Origin: Fodinicurvata sp. EGI_FJ10296
Lineage (GTDB): Bacteria > Pseudomonadota > Alphaproteobacteria > DSM-16000 > Inquilinaceae
Length of the DNA: 64,000 nt
Assembly (NCBI RefSeq): GCF_040712075.1
Contig: NZ_JBFCVL010000009.1
Coordinates: forward strand, 124,001-188,000
Direction of reading: 5' to 3'
The notes under the pieces are model-generated. The model was not told where the DNA came from. It was given only the letters and a program-made list of their open reading frames with translations, and ran no database searches. This document shows, piece by piece, positions 53,816 through 63,165 of this stretch. How positions within the stretch are numbered: the stretch's first letter is position 1; every line of letters starts with the position of its first letter. The position numbers and the translations under genes were made by a program.

Positions 53816-54469
53816 ATGACGGCCTTGGAAGACCTTTTGTCGCGAAACCGGGAATGGTCGGCACGCAAAACTGAACAGGATCCCGATTTCTTTGCCAGGC
53901 TCGCCCGGCAACAGACACCGGATTACTTATGGATCGGGTGTTCGGACGCGCGGGTTCCTGCGAATCAGATCATTGGCATGGATCCGGGTGAACTGTTCGT
54001 TCACCGCAATATCGCCAATCAGGTCCATCCGATCGATTCCAATCTTTTGGCAGTGCTGCAATTTGCGGTCCGGGCGCTTGGCGTCCACCACATTATCGTT
54101 TGCGGCCACTACGGCTGTGGCGGCGTGCGCGCCTCGCTGGACCGCGTGGCCTTCAACATGGTCGACAACTGGCTGCAGCCGATCCGGGATATCCAGCGCC
54201 TGCATCATCAGGAGCTGGCGGCACTGCCGTCCGACAATGCGCGGATGGATCGGCTGGCCGAGTTGAACGTCCGCCATCAGGTGATCAATGTCTGTCGTAC
54301 CCGGACCGTCCAGTCGTCCTGGGCGCGTGGCCACGCGCTGAGCGTCCACGGTATGATCTATTCACTTGAAAACGGCCACATCCACGACATCGACTGCAGC
54401 ATCGACGGACCTGACGCGCTCGAACCCATTTTTCAGTTCGACCACGCCGGCGGGCAGTCACCGTTCTAG
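53816..54469 (+). CDS. can: Beta-class carbonic anhydrase
   Basis: A 217-residue zinc enzyme that interconverts CO2 and bicarbonate. Zinc ligands are Cys42, His98 and Cys101, with the regulatory Asp44-Arg46 pair in CSDARVPANQI, all at E. coli Can numbering. CGHYGCGGVRASL is the second metal motif. The full length and type II (Can-like) form fit a housekeeping role in bicarbonate supply for fatty-acid and nucleotide synthesis. The gene stands alone. Confidence 0.95.
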   Translation: MTALEDLLSRNREWSARKTEQDPDFFARLARQQTPDYLWIGCSDARVPANQIIGMDPGELFVHRNIANQVHPIDSNLLAVLQFAVRALGVHHIIVCGHYGCGGVRASLDRVAFNMVDNWLQPIRDIQRLHHQELAALPSDNARMDRLAELNVRHQVINVCRTRTVQSSWARGHALSVHGMIYSLENGHIHDIDCSIDGPDALEPIFQFDHAGGQSPF

Positions 54470-54697
54470 CCCGCACTTCTCACATTCCCATCCGTCTGTA
54501 CCGCCGCAACGCGACCCTCCGGGCCCGTCCAAGCGCGCGACAGGGTGCGTCGGACGGCTCGCCCCCAGGTGCAGATCCCCAGGTGCAACCGGATCGGGGC
54601 CCTGATCAGGTCAGGGACGATCAGGTGGGGCGGTGCGTTCGCCATTTTTCCTTCCGATCGACGCCCCTTTGCCGGCATGACGGAGCAATGAATATTT

Positions 54698-56425
54698 CTA
54701 GTCGGCGCGCAGCCGGTTCAGGAATTCGCCGACCTGCGCGTCGAGATCCTGAGCGCGTTCGGCCAGGCCTTCGGCCTGATGGAGAACGTTGGTTGCGGCC
54801 TTGCCGGTCTCTCCCATCGCCCCTGATACGGAAGACACGTTTTCGGCAACCTGATCGGCGGTGTCGGACGCCTGCTGGACGTTTCCGGAGATTTCGCGCG
54901 TCACCGAGGTCTGCTGCGCGACAGCCGACGCAATGGCCGACGCCACCTCGCTGATGGACGTAATGGTTTTCGCGATGCTGCGAATGTCATTTACCGCGTT
55001 GTTGGTCACCGATTGCATGGTCGCGATCTGAGTGGCGATTTCAGTGGTGGCCTTGCCGGTCTGATTGGCCAGACTCTTGACCTCACTGGCGACGACTGAA
55101 AATCCTTTTCCGGCCTCGCCGGCGCGGGCGGCTTCGATCGTGGCGTTGAGGGCAAGCAGGTTGGTCTGCTTGGAAATGTCGTCGATGAGGGCAATCACCT
55201 CGTCGATCCGCTGGGCTGCTTCGCTGAGGCTGGCGACCGTGGCGTCCGTTGATTTTGCCTCTTCCACCGCGCGGTTGGCGATATCCATCGATTCCGACGC
55301 CCGGCTGCCCACTTCGTCGATCGAACTGCTGAGTTCCTCGATCGCCGCCGCCATCGCCGTGATCTTGTTGCTGGCATCGCGGGAACCCGTCGAGGCCGCA
55401 TCGGCCTGTGTGGTGGCATCGGCCACCCTTCGGGTCATCGTCTCGGTCTCGGCCGACATCTCCGACGAGGCCTTGGAAAGACCGTCAACGACCGTCTTGA
55501 CGTTCGACTCAAGTTCGTTGGCAAGGGCCAGAACTTCACTCCGGCGCTTCTCCTCCGCGGCCTTGGCTTCACGCTCGCGGGCGCGCTGAATTTCCTCATC
55601 GGTCAGATTCTGGACCTTGAGAGCGTTTTCCTTGAAGACCTGTAGTGAACGGTTGATCAATCCGATCTCGTCCCTTCGATCGGTATCCGTCACATCGACG
55701 GCAGTGTCGCCTTCGGCGAGACGTGACGTCACCACGACGCTGCGCCGAATAGCGCCTGCAATATGGCCGCCCATGAGCAGCGTCAGCAGTGCCGCAAGGA
55801 AGACGGCACCCGCGACAGCGGCCGTCAGATATCCGCTGATTTCGTCGATCGTCTCGGCACTGCGGTCGCGCTGCTGCCGGGCGCCTTCGACGGTTGCGTC
55901 ATATTCGGCTTCCAGCATCTGGCTGAGATTATCGTAGGATGTCGCCGCGCTGACGACGACGGCACTGGCCAGTGTCGGGTTCAGGCGCGCCATGTCCGCC
56001 CCGCGCGTCGCTGCCTGGATATAGTTGTGCAACTCCTCGACGATGGCATTGTCGGCCTCAACGTCGCCGGAGTCGTCCTCATCCTCGCTCAGCTCGGCAA
56101 ATTCGGGCCAGATCGTGCCGGCCAGTGTCGTGACGGCTTCAATCCGCTGGTCGATCGACCCCCGGATTGCGTCCAGTTCCTCGGCGTCGCGCTGAAGCCG
56201 TCCCCAGACCATGAGGCGGAAAATGTCGGATTGCGTTTCGCTGACAGTCTGAAGCAGGCGGGCGCTGTCATTGGCCGAGGCGAAGTTTTCGTTCACGACG
56301 GTGTCGAGTGCGGCCCCCTGCTGGACAAACCCATGACGGGCGCCGAGCCAGATACCGACCATCAGCAATGAAATAATGACGGGTGCAATGAACAGCTTGA
56401 CGCGAATTGGTACGTTCTTGAGCAT
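54698..56425 (-). CDS. Methyl-accepting chemotaxis protein
   Basis: A 575-residue receptor: N-terminal span ([20 protein letters not shown]), a periplasmic four-helix-type sensor of about 150 residues (including an acidic stretch [13 protein letters not shown]), a second span ([22 protein letters not shown]), a HAMP domain, and a long signalling coiled coil with the tip [39 protein letters not shown]. It relays to CheA/CheW; the ligand is unknown. ATG 56425 lies before [11 protein letters not shown]. Confidence 0.95.
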   Translation of the reverse strand: MLKNVPIRVKLFIAPVIISLLMVGIWLGARHGFVQQGAALDTVVNENFASANDSARLLQTVSETQSDIFRLMVWGRLQRDAEELDAIRGSIDQRIEAVTTLAGTIWPEFAELSEDEDDSGDVEADNAIVEELHNYIQAATRGADMARLNPTLASAVVVSAATSYDNLSQMLEAEYDATVEGARQQRDRSAETIDEISGYLTAAVAGAVFLAALLTLLMGGHIAGAIRRSVVVTSRLAEGDTAVDVTDTDRRDEIGLINRSLQVFKENALKVQNLTDEEIQRAREREAKAAEEKRRSEVLALANELESNVKTVVDGLSKASSEMSAETETMTRRVADATTQADAASTGSRDASNKITAMAAAIEELSSSIDEVGSRASESMDIANRAVEEAKSTDATVASLSEAAQRIDEVIALIDDISKQTNLLALNATIEAARAGEAGKGFSVVASEVKSLANQTGKATTEIATQIATMQSVTNNAVNDIRSIAKTITSISEVASAIASAVAQQTSVTREISGNVQQASDTADQVAENVSSVSGAMGETGKAATNVLHQAEGLAERAQDLDAQVGEFLNRLRAD

Positions 56426-56673
56426 TTTTCGGTCCTTTGACCGCCGATTTCAAAAAGGGTAGCGGATTAACGGGCGCCAGTGCCGCGCCGTCGACCGGGT
56501 GGGCGGCAAGAATCGCCAATATGACGAAAATAATTCGGATATATGCCCGATATGCGGGTGTTCCCGGTCATGACGATGCACCTCCAGTATCGATGGCTAA
56601 GCGTTAACCCTATGCGGCAAAGGTTTCGGTTGCGTTAAGCGGGGCGATAAGCCCGCAAGACGGGTGTCGAGGC

Positions 56674-57513
56674 TCAGTATTTGCGGGCGAGACGCTGGAG
56701 CCGCGCTGCCTCCAGCAGCATTCCCCGGCGTTCGGCGTCAGGTCGGCAGGCGGCCTGACGTTTCAGTTCGCTTGTCGCCTCTTGAATGCGGGCCTTGAAC
56801 GCAAGACGCGTTTCCAGCGGCAATGATGATGGTTCCATTCCGGCGTTATCGGGTCCTGCGTTATCGGGTCCTGCATTATCGGGATTGACGCCGGCCGGTC
56901 CGGAGTCCTGGTGGCCGATGGCCCCGGCATTGTCGGCGCCGCCCCAGATGTCGGCGCAATGGATGTCCGCCGGCTCCGCGGCGACAATCATGGAGTCGAC
57001 CGTGGCGCCTGCATGCATGCGAATCGGCAGGCAAAGCCTGGCAACAGGCCTCTCTACGCTGTCCGATATCAGTGCCACGACCCTGAGGACCGGTTGGCCG
57101 TTCAGGATTCGGGGCCAGTCTTGCCGCATTTCATTGGCCTCCGCCGGGTGAAACGGGAGGAGGCCGGGTTCGGAATTGGCGGCATTCATGCTTGATGACG
57201 CCTCCAGCGACGGAAGCTGGTTCGCCGTCAGTACGTGAAAGCCGCCCGGTTCGTTGACGAGCTGACCATCCGGTACCACATGTGCGACGAATCGCGTCAG
57301 GCAGCCAAGATGACGCAGCTGGTCGATTTCCATCGCCGTTGCGCGCGGCGCGCGGTCGTTTCGTCCGCACATCCGCCAATGGCGCCAGAGCCTTATCAGC
57401 ATGGGCGGCAACGACAAGGCGCCGCTTTCGATGTGCTCTGTCGCCAGCGGTGCCGAAGATCGTCGGCACATTATGATCGGCAAACCGGCGTGATCGACCT
57501 TGCAGTGCTGCAT
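56674..57513 (-). CDS. PAS_5-like domain protein
   Basis: A 279-residue protein. Its first 150 residues fit the alphaproteobacterial PAS_5 pattern (LPPMLIRLWRHWRMCGRNDRAPRATAMEIDQLRHLG, then VVPDGQL) and may bind a ligand or cofactor. A PDNAG triplet repeat lies near residue 215 in a disordered linker, and the last 50 residues are helical and basic. ATG 57513 has GAGGG 5 bp upstream and beats the GTG at 57573. Role unknown; proteins of this kind often pair with c-di-GMP or envelope functions. Confidence 0.65.
   Translation of the reverse strand: MQHCKVDHAGLPIIMCRRSSAPLATEHIESGALSLPPMLIRLWRHWRMCGRNDRAPRATAMEIDQLRHLGCLTRFVAHVVPDGQLVNEPGGFHVLTANQLPSLEASSSMNAANSEPGLLPFHPAEANEMRQDWPRILNGQPVLRVVALISDSVERPVARLCLPIRMHAGATVDSMIVAAEPADIHCADIWGGADNAGAIGHQDSGPAGVNPDNAGPDNAGPDNAGMEPSSLPLETRLAFKARIQEATSELKRQAACRPDAERRGMLLEAARLQRLARKY
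56843..56887. repeat. 15-bp coding triplicate (PDNAG)
   Basis: GCGTTATCGGGTCCT occurs twice exactly and a third time with changes at the end, in frame in the PAS_5-like gene. Confidence 0.9.
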
Positions 57514-57934
57514 GAATGCCCTCGCATACTGGTCCGTCCGAGGGCCCCGCCGGAAAAAACCGACCGGATTCACCGAAGCGGAGCCTGAAGCCGTTTCATC
57601 GCCATCATCCTGTCATACCGTTTTCGAATTATGAATGATAGGCATCGAAGGAATCTATTGGTCAAAATTAAGGCGGCCTGAGAAATTGTTCGTTCGTGTG
57701 GTAGGGCTGTTGTCTTTATTAATGTCAAAGGGATCTTCGATAGCGAATAATAACGAAACTAAATTTTCCGGACAGGACAACGCCGTGTCTCAACGGGACT
57801 GTCGGCGGATCGTTTCCGCCTCAGGGTACTGCGAGCTGGTCGCAACGAGGCCAAATTCGTGTAGGATCGTTCGCAGTCGTGCAGTTGCCGCGACCTGAGT
57901 CGAGATCTGAAAATGCAATCATCAGGGAATTCAA
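57514..57934. other. 421-bp intergenic region
   Basis: AT-rich between about 57610 and 57780. It separates the PAS_5-like gene from the divergent DUF442 gene and should hold both promoters. A short frame starting at ATG 57723 has no ribosome site and no family text. I see no other gene or clear operator. Confidence 0.5.
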
Positions 57935-58378
57935 ATGACGACCAAACCGCTGGACCCGCCGTTTTCCGTCGCCGGACAGATTGATGCCGACGATCTTCGC
58001 AGCTTGAGCGAACAGGGAGTGACGACCATCATCAACAATCGGCCGGACGGCGAGGAGCCGGGGCAACTGTCATCGGCCGAAGCGTCCGCACTCGCCGCGC
58101 AGTATGGCATTGACTATCGCTATATTCCCGTAACCTCGGCGACGATGACCGACGATGCCGTTGCGGCCTTCGCCAAAGCCCTGGCCGACGGCCGGGCGCG
58201 CGAGGGCGGTGTCGTCGCCCATTGCCGCAGCGGCACCCGCTCGGCCTTTCTCTGGGCCATGGCCGAGGCCTCGGCAGGGCGTGACATCGATGACCTCGTC
58301 GCCCGAGCGGCGGCCGCCGGCTACGACATCACCCCCGCGCGCCCGCGCCTGGAGGCGCTTAAATCGTCCGCCCGCTGA
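57935..58378 (+). CDS. DUF442/TIGR01244 protein (phosphatase-like sulfur-related domain)
   Basis: A 147-residue protein of the dual-specificity phosphatase fold with the P-loop HCRSGTRSA (Cys-x5-Arg) at about residues 94-102. The opening (VAGQIDADDLRSLSEQGVTTIINNRPDGEEPGQ) is typical of the DUF442 domain that stands in front of persulfide dioxygenases in Blh proteins. Stand-alone forms occur with sulfide-oxidation genes; the substrate is unproved. ATG 57935 has CAGGGA upstream. Confidence 0.87.
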   Translation: MTTKPLDPPFSVAGQIDADDLRSLSEQGVTTIINNRPDGEEPGQLSSAEASALAAQYGIDYRYIPVTSATMTDDAVAAFAKALADGRAREGGVVAHCRSGTRSAFLWAMAEASAGRDIDDLVARAAAAGYDITPARPRLEALKSSAR

Positions 58379-58480
58379 CAGAGTCGACGCCGATGGGCGC
58401 CAGCGGTACTTTCGGCACGGCGACCGTGCCGGGTGCCGGGATGGCTGTTCGGTCCCGGGACCGTCAGTTTGCCGACATCG

Positions 58481-58525
58481 GAGGCCCGGACGGGGGAGGC
58501 CCGGACGGGGGAGGCCCGGACGGGA
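58481..58525. repeat. 15-bp tandem triplicate, intergenic
   Basis: GAGGCCCGGACGGGG occurs three times in a row (last base altered in the third). It lies between convergent genes, so it is outside coding sequence. Confidence 0.95.
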
Positions 58526-58536
58526 GACGGGTGGAG

Positions 58537-58779
58537 TCAGGTGAACGCATTGAAGGTCATGATCGTATAGGTATCGGCGACATTCGGCAGGGTCTGGATT
58601 TTCGCCGTGACGAAGCGGCCGATATCGGAGTTGGGGTCGAGATAGCATTTGATCAGCAGATCGTATTCGCCGGAGGTCGAATAGACTTCAGACACCTCCT
58701 CGATCGTGTCGACGGCCGTTGCGGCGACGTCATAGGCTTTGCCCAACTCGCATTTAACCTGGATAAAAATGGGTCGCAT
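58537..58779 (-). CDS. Stand-alone Lrp/AsnC sensor (RAM) domain protein
   Basis: An 80-residue protein that matches only the C-terminal alpha-beta sandwich of Lrp/AsnC regulators (FIQVKCELGKAYDVAATAVDTIEEVSEVYSTSGEYDLLIKCYLD ... TLPNVADTYTIMTFNAF), with no DNA-binding domain. Such proteins may bind amino acids and modulate Lrp partners by mixed oligomers. ATG 58779 has AGAGG upstream. Confidence 0.87.
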   Translation of the reverse strand: MRPIFIQVKCELGKAYDVAATAVDTIEEVSEVYSTSGEYDLLIKCYLDPNSDIGRFVTAKIQTLPNVADTYTIMTFNAFT

Positions 58780-58937
58780 CGTTACCTCTCTGTCGATGGC
58801 AGTGGCCATGTGCGCGCGTTCACGTTCGCCCCGGCCCGGGTTGCCGCCCCGGGAGCGACTCCGCGAAACGAGGCTGTTGAGCGGCAGGATGACACGGTGG
58901 TGGCCACAGTACCATCGGATTTCCCGGGCGGTCCGTC

Positions 58938-59891
58938 ATGACCGCCGGATGGCCCTCCAGCTCCGGACCGGCCGCCCCGGAGGATACGGCGAACGCTCGT
59001 GCCGCCAGACGGAAGTCGGACCGGGACGAGAGCTTTCCCGTCGCGTCGCGCCTGCTGGGGCGGGAGATACGCCCGGTGGTGCTGGCCTTCTACCGGTTTG
59101 CCCGCTCAGCCGATGATATCGCCGACGACCCGGCGCGCGATCGGCCGACGGCGCTGGCCGATCTGGGCCGAATCGAGCAGGCACTTCGGCCGGAATCAGA
59201 CAACGCCGGCCGGGGCGACGATGATCCGGTGGTTGCGGCGGGCGTCGCAGCAGCGCGGGATTTCAGCCGGTTGGCGGGGGAACGGGGGATAAGCGACCGG
59301 CACGCCCGCGATCTGCTGGTCGCGTTTCGGCGCGATATCGCCGGAATGAGCTATGAGACGTGGGACGATCTGATGGACTATTGCCGGTGGTCGGCGGTGC
59401 CGGTCGGCCGTTTTCTGCTCGACCTGCACGGCGAGGCGGACGGTGCAAACCGGGAGGCCGTCGACGGTCTCTGCGCGGCGCTGCAGATACTCAACCATGT
59501 CCAGGATTGTGCTGCCGATCTCAGGACCCTCGGGCGCGTTTATATTCCGATGGATTTGCTCTGTGCGCATGGCGCGGCAATCCCGGCACTGCGATCGGAC
59601 CGCTGTTCCGTCCCGCTGCGGATGGCGCTGAACGCCTGTCTCGACGGGGCGGCCGACCTCCTCGGTGGAGCCCGGAATGCGCCGTCACCGATCGCGCATC
59701 GTGGTCTCAATGCGCAGTATCGTGCGGCCATCGTTGCCGGGGACCGGCTTTGCCACAGATTGCGGCATGGCGATCCATTGGCGGCGCGGGTGGATTTGTC
59801 GGCCCTTGATCGGGTATGGATCGGCGCTGCGGGTTTAGCCGCGTTCGTTCAATCGTCCGCCAGGAAGGTGAGGGGTCATGTCCGACCATAG
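58938..59891 (+). CDS. hpnC: Hydroxysqualene pathway enzyme HpnC
   Basis: A 317-residue prenyl-diphosphate head-to-head condensing protein. It has the FARSADDIADD Asp-rich motif at about residues 55-64 and the second motif LQILNHVQDCAADLRTLGRVYIP. HpnC works with HpnD and HpnE to make squalene from farnesyl diphosphate for hopanoids; HpnC converts presqualene diphosphate to hydroxysqualene. The N-terminal 25 residues are unstructured. Its 3' end overlaps hpnD by 14 bp. Confidence 0.93.
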   Translation: MTAGWPSSSGPAAPEDTANARAARRKSDRDESFPVASRLLGREIRPVVLAFYRFARSADDIADDPARDRPTALADLGRIEQALRPESDNAGRGDDDPVVAAGVAAARDFSRLAGERGISDRHARDLLVAFRRDIAGMSYETWDDLMDYCRWSAVPVGRFLLDLHGEADGANREAVDGLCAALQILNHVQDCAADLRTLGRVYIPMDLLCAHGAAIPALRSDRCSVPLRMALNACLDGAADLLGGARNAPSPIAHRGLNAQYRAAIVAGDRLCHRLRHGDPLAARVDLSALDRVWIGAAGLAAFVQSSARKVRGHVRP

Positions 59892-60816
59892 CGCGGTCTC
59901 GTCGCCGAACGGCTCTGTTGCGCCGATTTCCGGCACCAGCGCCGTTGGTGCCCCATCGGCGGCCGCGCGTGCCCATGTCATCGACATCGTGCGCCGGTCG
60001 CGCTCGTCGTTCCAGACCGGCATGCGCCTGTTGCCGCCCCGCCGCAGGCTGGCGATGTATGCCGTCTATGCTTTCTGCCGGCTGGTCGATGATATCGCTG
60101 ACGGTGGCGAGGCGCGCGACAGGAAAGCCGAACGACTCAGCGACTGGTCGCAGGAAATCGACGCCGTTTACAGCGGCAAACCCACTCATCCGGTGGGGGA
60201 AGTGCTGTGCTGGGCTGCCGGTCGCTACGATCTTCCCAAGGCGGAGTTCGAGGCCGTGATCGCGGGGATGATGCACGATATCGAGGGTGAGACGGTTCTG
60301 GCCGACCGCGCGGCGCTGACGCTTTATGCCCGTCAGGTTGCCGGTGCTGTCGGAATCCTGTCCGTCCGGATTTTCGGCGTTCCGCACCCCGAATCGGAAC
60401 TGTTCGCGACGGAACTGGGCGAGGCGCTGCAGCTCGCCAATATTCTGCGCGACGTCGATGAAGATGCCGCCGTCGGGCGGGTCTATGTGCCGCAGTCCTG
60501 TTTGCGCCGACATGGCGTACCGGCGGCGGCGCCGGCGGTGGTTGTCGCCCATGACGGCTTTGTCGTCGCATGCGGCGAGCTGGCGACCGAGGCCGCGTCG
60601 AAATTCGCCGAAGCGCGGGCGATTGCCGGGCGCATCCGGTCGCCCAGGCTGGCCCCGGCGATGGTGATGATGGCGGTTTATGCCGATCTGCTGCGCAGTC
60701 TGAATGCGCGCGGCTGGACGGCACCGCGCCAGCCGGTTGTCCGGAGCAGCACCCGCAAGGCGGCCGTGGCGATAAGGGGGGCCGCGTTGGGCTGGCGATG
60801 GCCGTCGTTCACGTAG
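59878..60816 (+). CDS. hpnD: Presqualene diphosphate synthase HpnD
   Basis: A 312-residue enzyme that joins two farnesyl diphosphates to presqualene diphosphate. Conserved motifs: SSFQTGMRLLPPRRRLAMYAVYAFCRLVDDIADGGE and LQLANILRDVDEDAAVGRVYVP, both with Mg-binding aspartates. A strong ribosome site (AAGGTGAGGGG) lies within the end of hpnC. It overlaps hpnE by 19 bp, so the three are clearly one operon. No squalene-hopene cyclase is in the window. Confidence 0.94.
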   Translation: MSDHSAVSSPNGSVAPISGTSAVGAPSAAARAHVIDIVRRSRSSFQTGMRLLPPRRRLAMYAVYAFCRLVDDIADGGEARDRKAERLSDWSQEIDAVYSGKPTHPVGEVLCWAAGRYDLPKAEFEAVIAGMMHDIEGETVLADRAALTLYARQVAGAVGILSVRIFGVPHPESELFATELGEALQLANILRDVDEDAAVGRVYVPQSCLRRHGVPAAAPAVVVAHDGFVVACGELATEAASKFAEARAIAGRIRSPRLAPAMVMMAVYADLLRSLNARGWTAPRQPVVRSSTRKAAVAIRGAALGWRWPSFT

Positions 60817-62105
60817 TTGGCGGCGGTCTTGCTGGGCTGGCGGCGGCCGTCAAGGTGGTCGCCGATGGTGGCCGGGCCGTGGTCTATGAAATGGCGCCCA
60901 ATTGCGGCGGCCGGTGCCGGAGCCTCGACGACCCGTCGACAGGGCTAACCATCGACAACGGCAATCATCTGATGCTTTCGGGCAATCACGAACTGGTTGC
61001 GTATCTTGCCATGATCGGCGGGGCAGAGCACCTTCGCGGCAGTCGGCGCGCGGCTTTTCCCCTTGTCGATCTGGCTACGGGTGCGCGTGGCGCGCTCGAT
61101 CTCGGGATCGGGCGATGGCCGTGGCCGTTGCTCCGGCGCACCGGACGACCGCCTGGCGTTCGTCTGCGCGATCTCGTCCGGCTGGGGCGGATATTCGCCC
61201 GGCGGCCGGGCGAAACCGTGGCCGAGCGCGTGGGCCCGGGCTGCCCGCTGATGCGATCGGTGTGGGAACCGCTGACGGCCGCCATTCTCAATGAAACGCC
61301 GGACCATGGCGATGCCGATCTGCTGGCGGCGACTCTTCGCGAGACCGTCCTCAAGGGCGCCCCGGCATGCCGGCCACTGGTTCCGGCAGCGGGACTGAGC
61401 GACACTTTCATCGACCCGGCGCTCGATTTTCTGGCGGCGCGCGGCAGCATCGTCAGGACCGGCATTTCCGTGACGGGTCTGGAAACCGATGCCGGACCGG
61501 CGGCCATGGGCGATGCGCAATCGGCCGGACCGATCAGGGCGCTGAGGATCGGAAAGGCGCGTGACCGTGTTGCGATCGACCCCCAGGATTCGGTCGTTCT
61601 GGCGGTGCCGGCGGGACGTGCGGCCGACCTGCTGCCGGGGCTGCGCCATCCGCCGCCGGGCGAGACGATCGTGAACCTGCATTTCAGGCGCGATCAGCCC
61701 AATACAACGGCAGAGGAGCCGATTTTGATCGGCCTGCTGGGCGGTACGGCGCAATGGCTGTTTCCGCGGCCGACCATCTGGAGCGTCACCATAAGCGCGG
61801 CCGGTGAAGTGGCGGATCGGGACGCCTCCTCTCTGGCCGAGGCGGTCTGGTCGGAGATTGTCCCTGTGCTCGGAAATGAGGGCAGGAGGGCGTCAATACC
61901 GAGATTTCGGGTGATCAAGGAACGCCGGGCGACGGTCCGCCAGCGCCCGGACGATCAGGCCCTGCGCCCGCCGGCCCGGACGCCCTGGCCCAACCTGTGG
62001 CTTGCGGGCGATTGGACGGATACCGGGATACCGGCGACGATGGAGGGGGCGGTCCGCTCAGGGTTTCGGGCCGGGCTCGCCGCCCTTGGCGCCACGTCCG
62101 GATAG
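60798..62105 (+). CDS. hpnE: Hydroxysqualene dehydroxylase HpnE
   Basis: A 435-residue FAD enzyme that reduces hydroxysqualene to squalene. It has the dinucleotide motif HVVGGGLAGLAAAVKVVADGG at residues 5-25, NCGGRCRSLDD, DNGNHLMLSGN, and the C-terminal FAD segment NLWLAGDWTDTGIPATMEGAVRSG. ATG 60798 overlaps the hpnD 3' end. One base separates its stop from that of the convergent SPFH gene. Confidence 0.94.
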   Translation: MAVVHVVGGGLAGLAAAVKVVADGGRAVVYEMAPNCGGRCRSLDDPSTGLTIDNGNHLMLSGNHELVAYLAMIGGAEHLRGSRRAAFPLVDLATGARGALDLGIGRWPWPLLRRTGRPPGVRLRDLVRLGRIFARRPGETVAERVGPGCPLMRSVWEPLTAAILNETPDHGDADLLAATLRETVLKGAPACRPLVPAAGLSDTFIDPALDFLAARGSIVRTGISVTGLETDAGPAAMGDAQSAGPIRALRIGKARDRVAIDPQDSVVLAVPAGRAADLLPGLRHPPPGETIVNLHFRRDQPNTTAEEPILIGLLGGTAQWLFPRPTIWSVTISAAGEVADRDASSLAEAVWSEIVPVLGNEGRRASIPRFRVIKERRATVRQRPDDQALRPPARTPWPNLWLAGDWTDTGIPATMEGAVRSGFRAGLAALGATSG

Positions 62106-62106
62106 T

Positions 62107-63087
62107 TCAGGCGCGCTCGCCGGAGCCGCCCGCATTCACGCCACCCGCATTCACGCCACCCGCATTCACGCTAATCGTATCGGCGTCGATCGACCCGAAC
62201 AGCTTGATTGCCGTGGCCATGCGCTGAAGGTCCGCGGTCGCCCCGTCGGCGGCATAGGGAATGAGCAGCGTGTTGCCGGGGCTGGCCGAGGCATCGCGTA
62301 TGGCTTCGAGCTGGTTGGTCATCATCAGCATGGCGATGATGGTGTGTTCCGACATTTCCGGGGCGCTGCCGCGGATCTCGTCGATGCTCTCCTTGAAGCC
62401 GCGCGCGATCTCAAGGCGTTGCTGGGCGATACCTTCGCCTTGCAGGCGTTTGCTCTCGGCATTGGCCTTGGCCTCTGCGACCACCCGAATTCGAACGGCC
62501 TCACCTTCCATCCGGGCGGCATCCTGCTCCCGCCGGGCCGCGATCACGCGGTTGAACGCCTGAACGACCTCCTGGGTCGGCTGGGGCTCGTCGACCAGAA
62601 TCGCCCTGATGGTGAACCCGAAACCATCGAGTTTGGCGCCGAGCTGGGTTTCGATCGCCTGGGCGATCCGTTCCTTGTCGGAGTACAGATCGTCGAATTC
62701 CATCTGGTTCACCTCGGCGCGCAGGGTCGCCAGGATATAGCTTTCGATCTGTGCTTCGGGATTGTCCAGCTCGTACCATGCGCGCTGCACGTTGCGTTCG
62801 TCGACGACGAACTGAACCGCGACAGGGATCGACAGGAACACGTTGTCGGATGTTTTTACCGAAACCGTCGCGCTCAGCTCGCGCACCTTGAGGTTGACGG
62901 TACCGGCAACCTTGTCGATCGGAAACGGTGCCTTAACCCTGAGGCCGGCCTGCTTGATGGTGTAGTAGCGTCCGAACCGCTCGATGACCTTGGCGGATTT
63001 CTGGCTGACGACCAGGATCATTGTCGACAGCATGAAAGCCGCCAGCACGACGATGGCCAGGACGATGACTGGCAGTATCAGTTCCAT
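62107..63087 (-). CDS. SPFH/Band 7 stomatin-like membrane protein
   Basis: A 326-residue protein with an N-terminal span (LILPVIVLAIVVLAAFMLSTMILVV), an SPFH domain (QKSAKVIERFGRYYTIKQAGLRVKAPFPIDKV ... FGFTIRAILVDEPQP) and a coiled coil with AARREQDAARMEGEAVRIRVVAEAKANAESKRLQGEG. It probably organises membrane domains, like QmcA or HIR proteins. No NfeD partner is adjacent. The tail holds three VNAGG units encoded by a 15-bp repeat. Confidence 0.9.
   Translation of the reverse strand: MELILPVIVLAIVVLAAFMLSTMILVVSQKSAKVIERFGRYYTIKQAGLRVKAPFPIDKVAGTVNLKVRELSATVSVKTSDNVFLSIPVAVQFVVDERNVQRAWYELDNPEAQIESYILATLRAEVNQMEFDDLYSDKERIAQAIETQLGAKLDGFGFTIRAILVDEPQPTQEVVQAFNRVIAARREQDAARMEGEAVRIRVVAEAKANAESKRLQGEGIAQQRLEIARGFKESIDEIRGSAPEMSEHTIIAMLMMTNQLEAIRDASASPGNTLLIPYAADGATADLQRMATAIKLFGSIDADTISVNAGGVNAGGVNAGGSGERA
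62131..62175. repeat. 15-bp coding triplicate (VNAGG)
   Basis: CGCATTCACGCCACC occurs twice exactly and a third time with three end bases changed, in frame near the C-terminus of the SPFH protein. Confidence 0.95.
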
Positions 63088-63165
63088 GGTGAATGCGCCC
63101 CCGGGTTGTGTGCGATGCCAATAGCCGTTGGTACCCCGTGAGGGATGGCACGCGGGGGGCTGATG

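Noticed and set aside
57723-57898. Small plus-strand frame before the DUF442 gene
   Set aside because: No ribosome site and the text becomes Arg-rich shadow-like after 30 codons.
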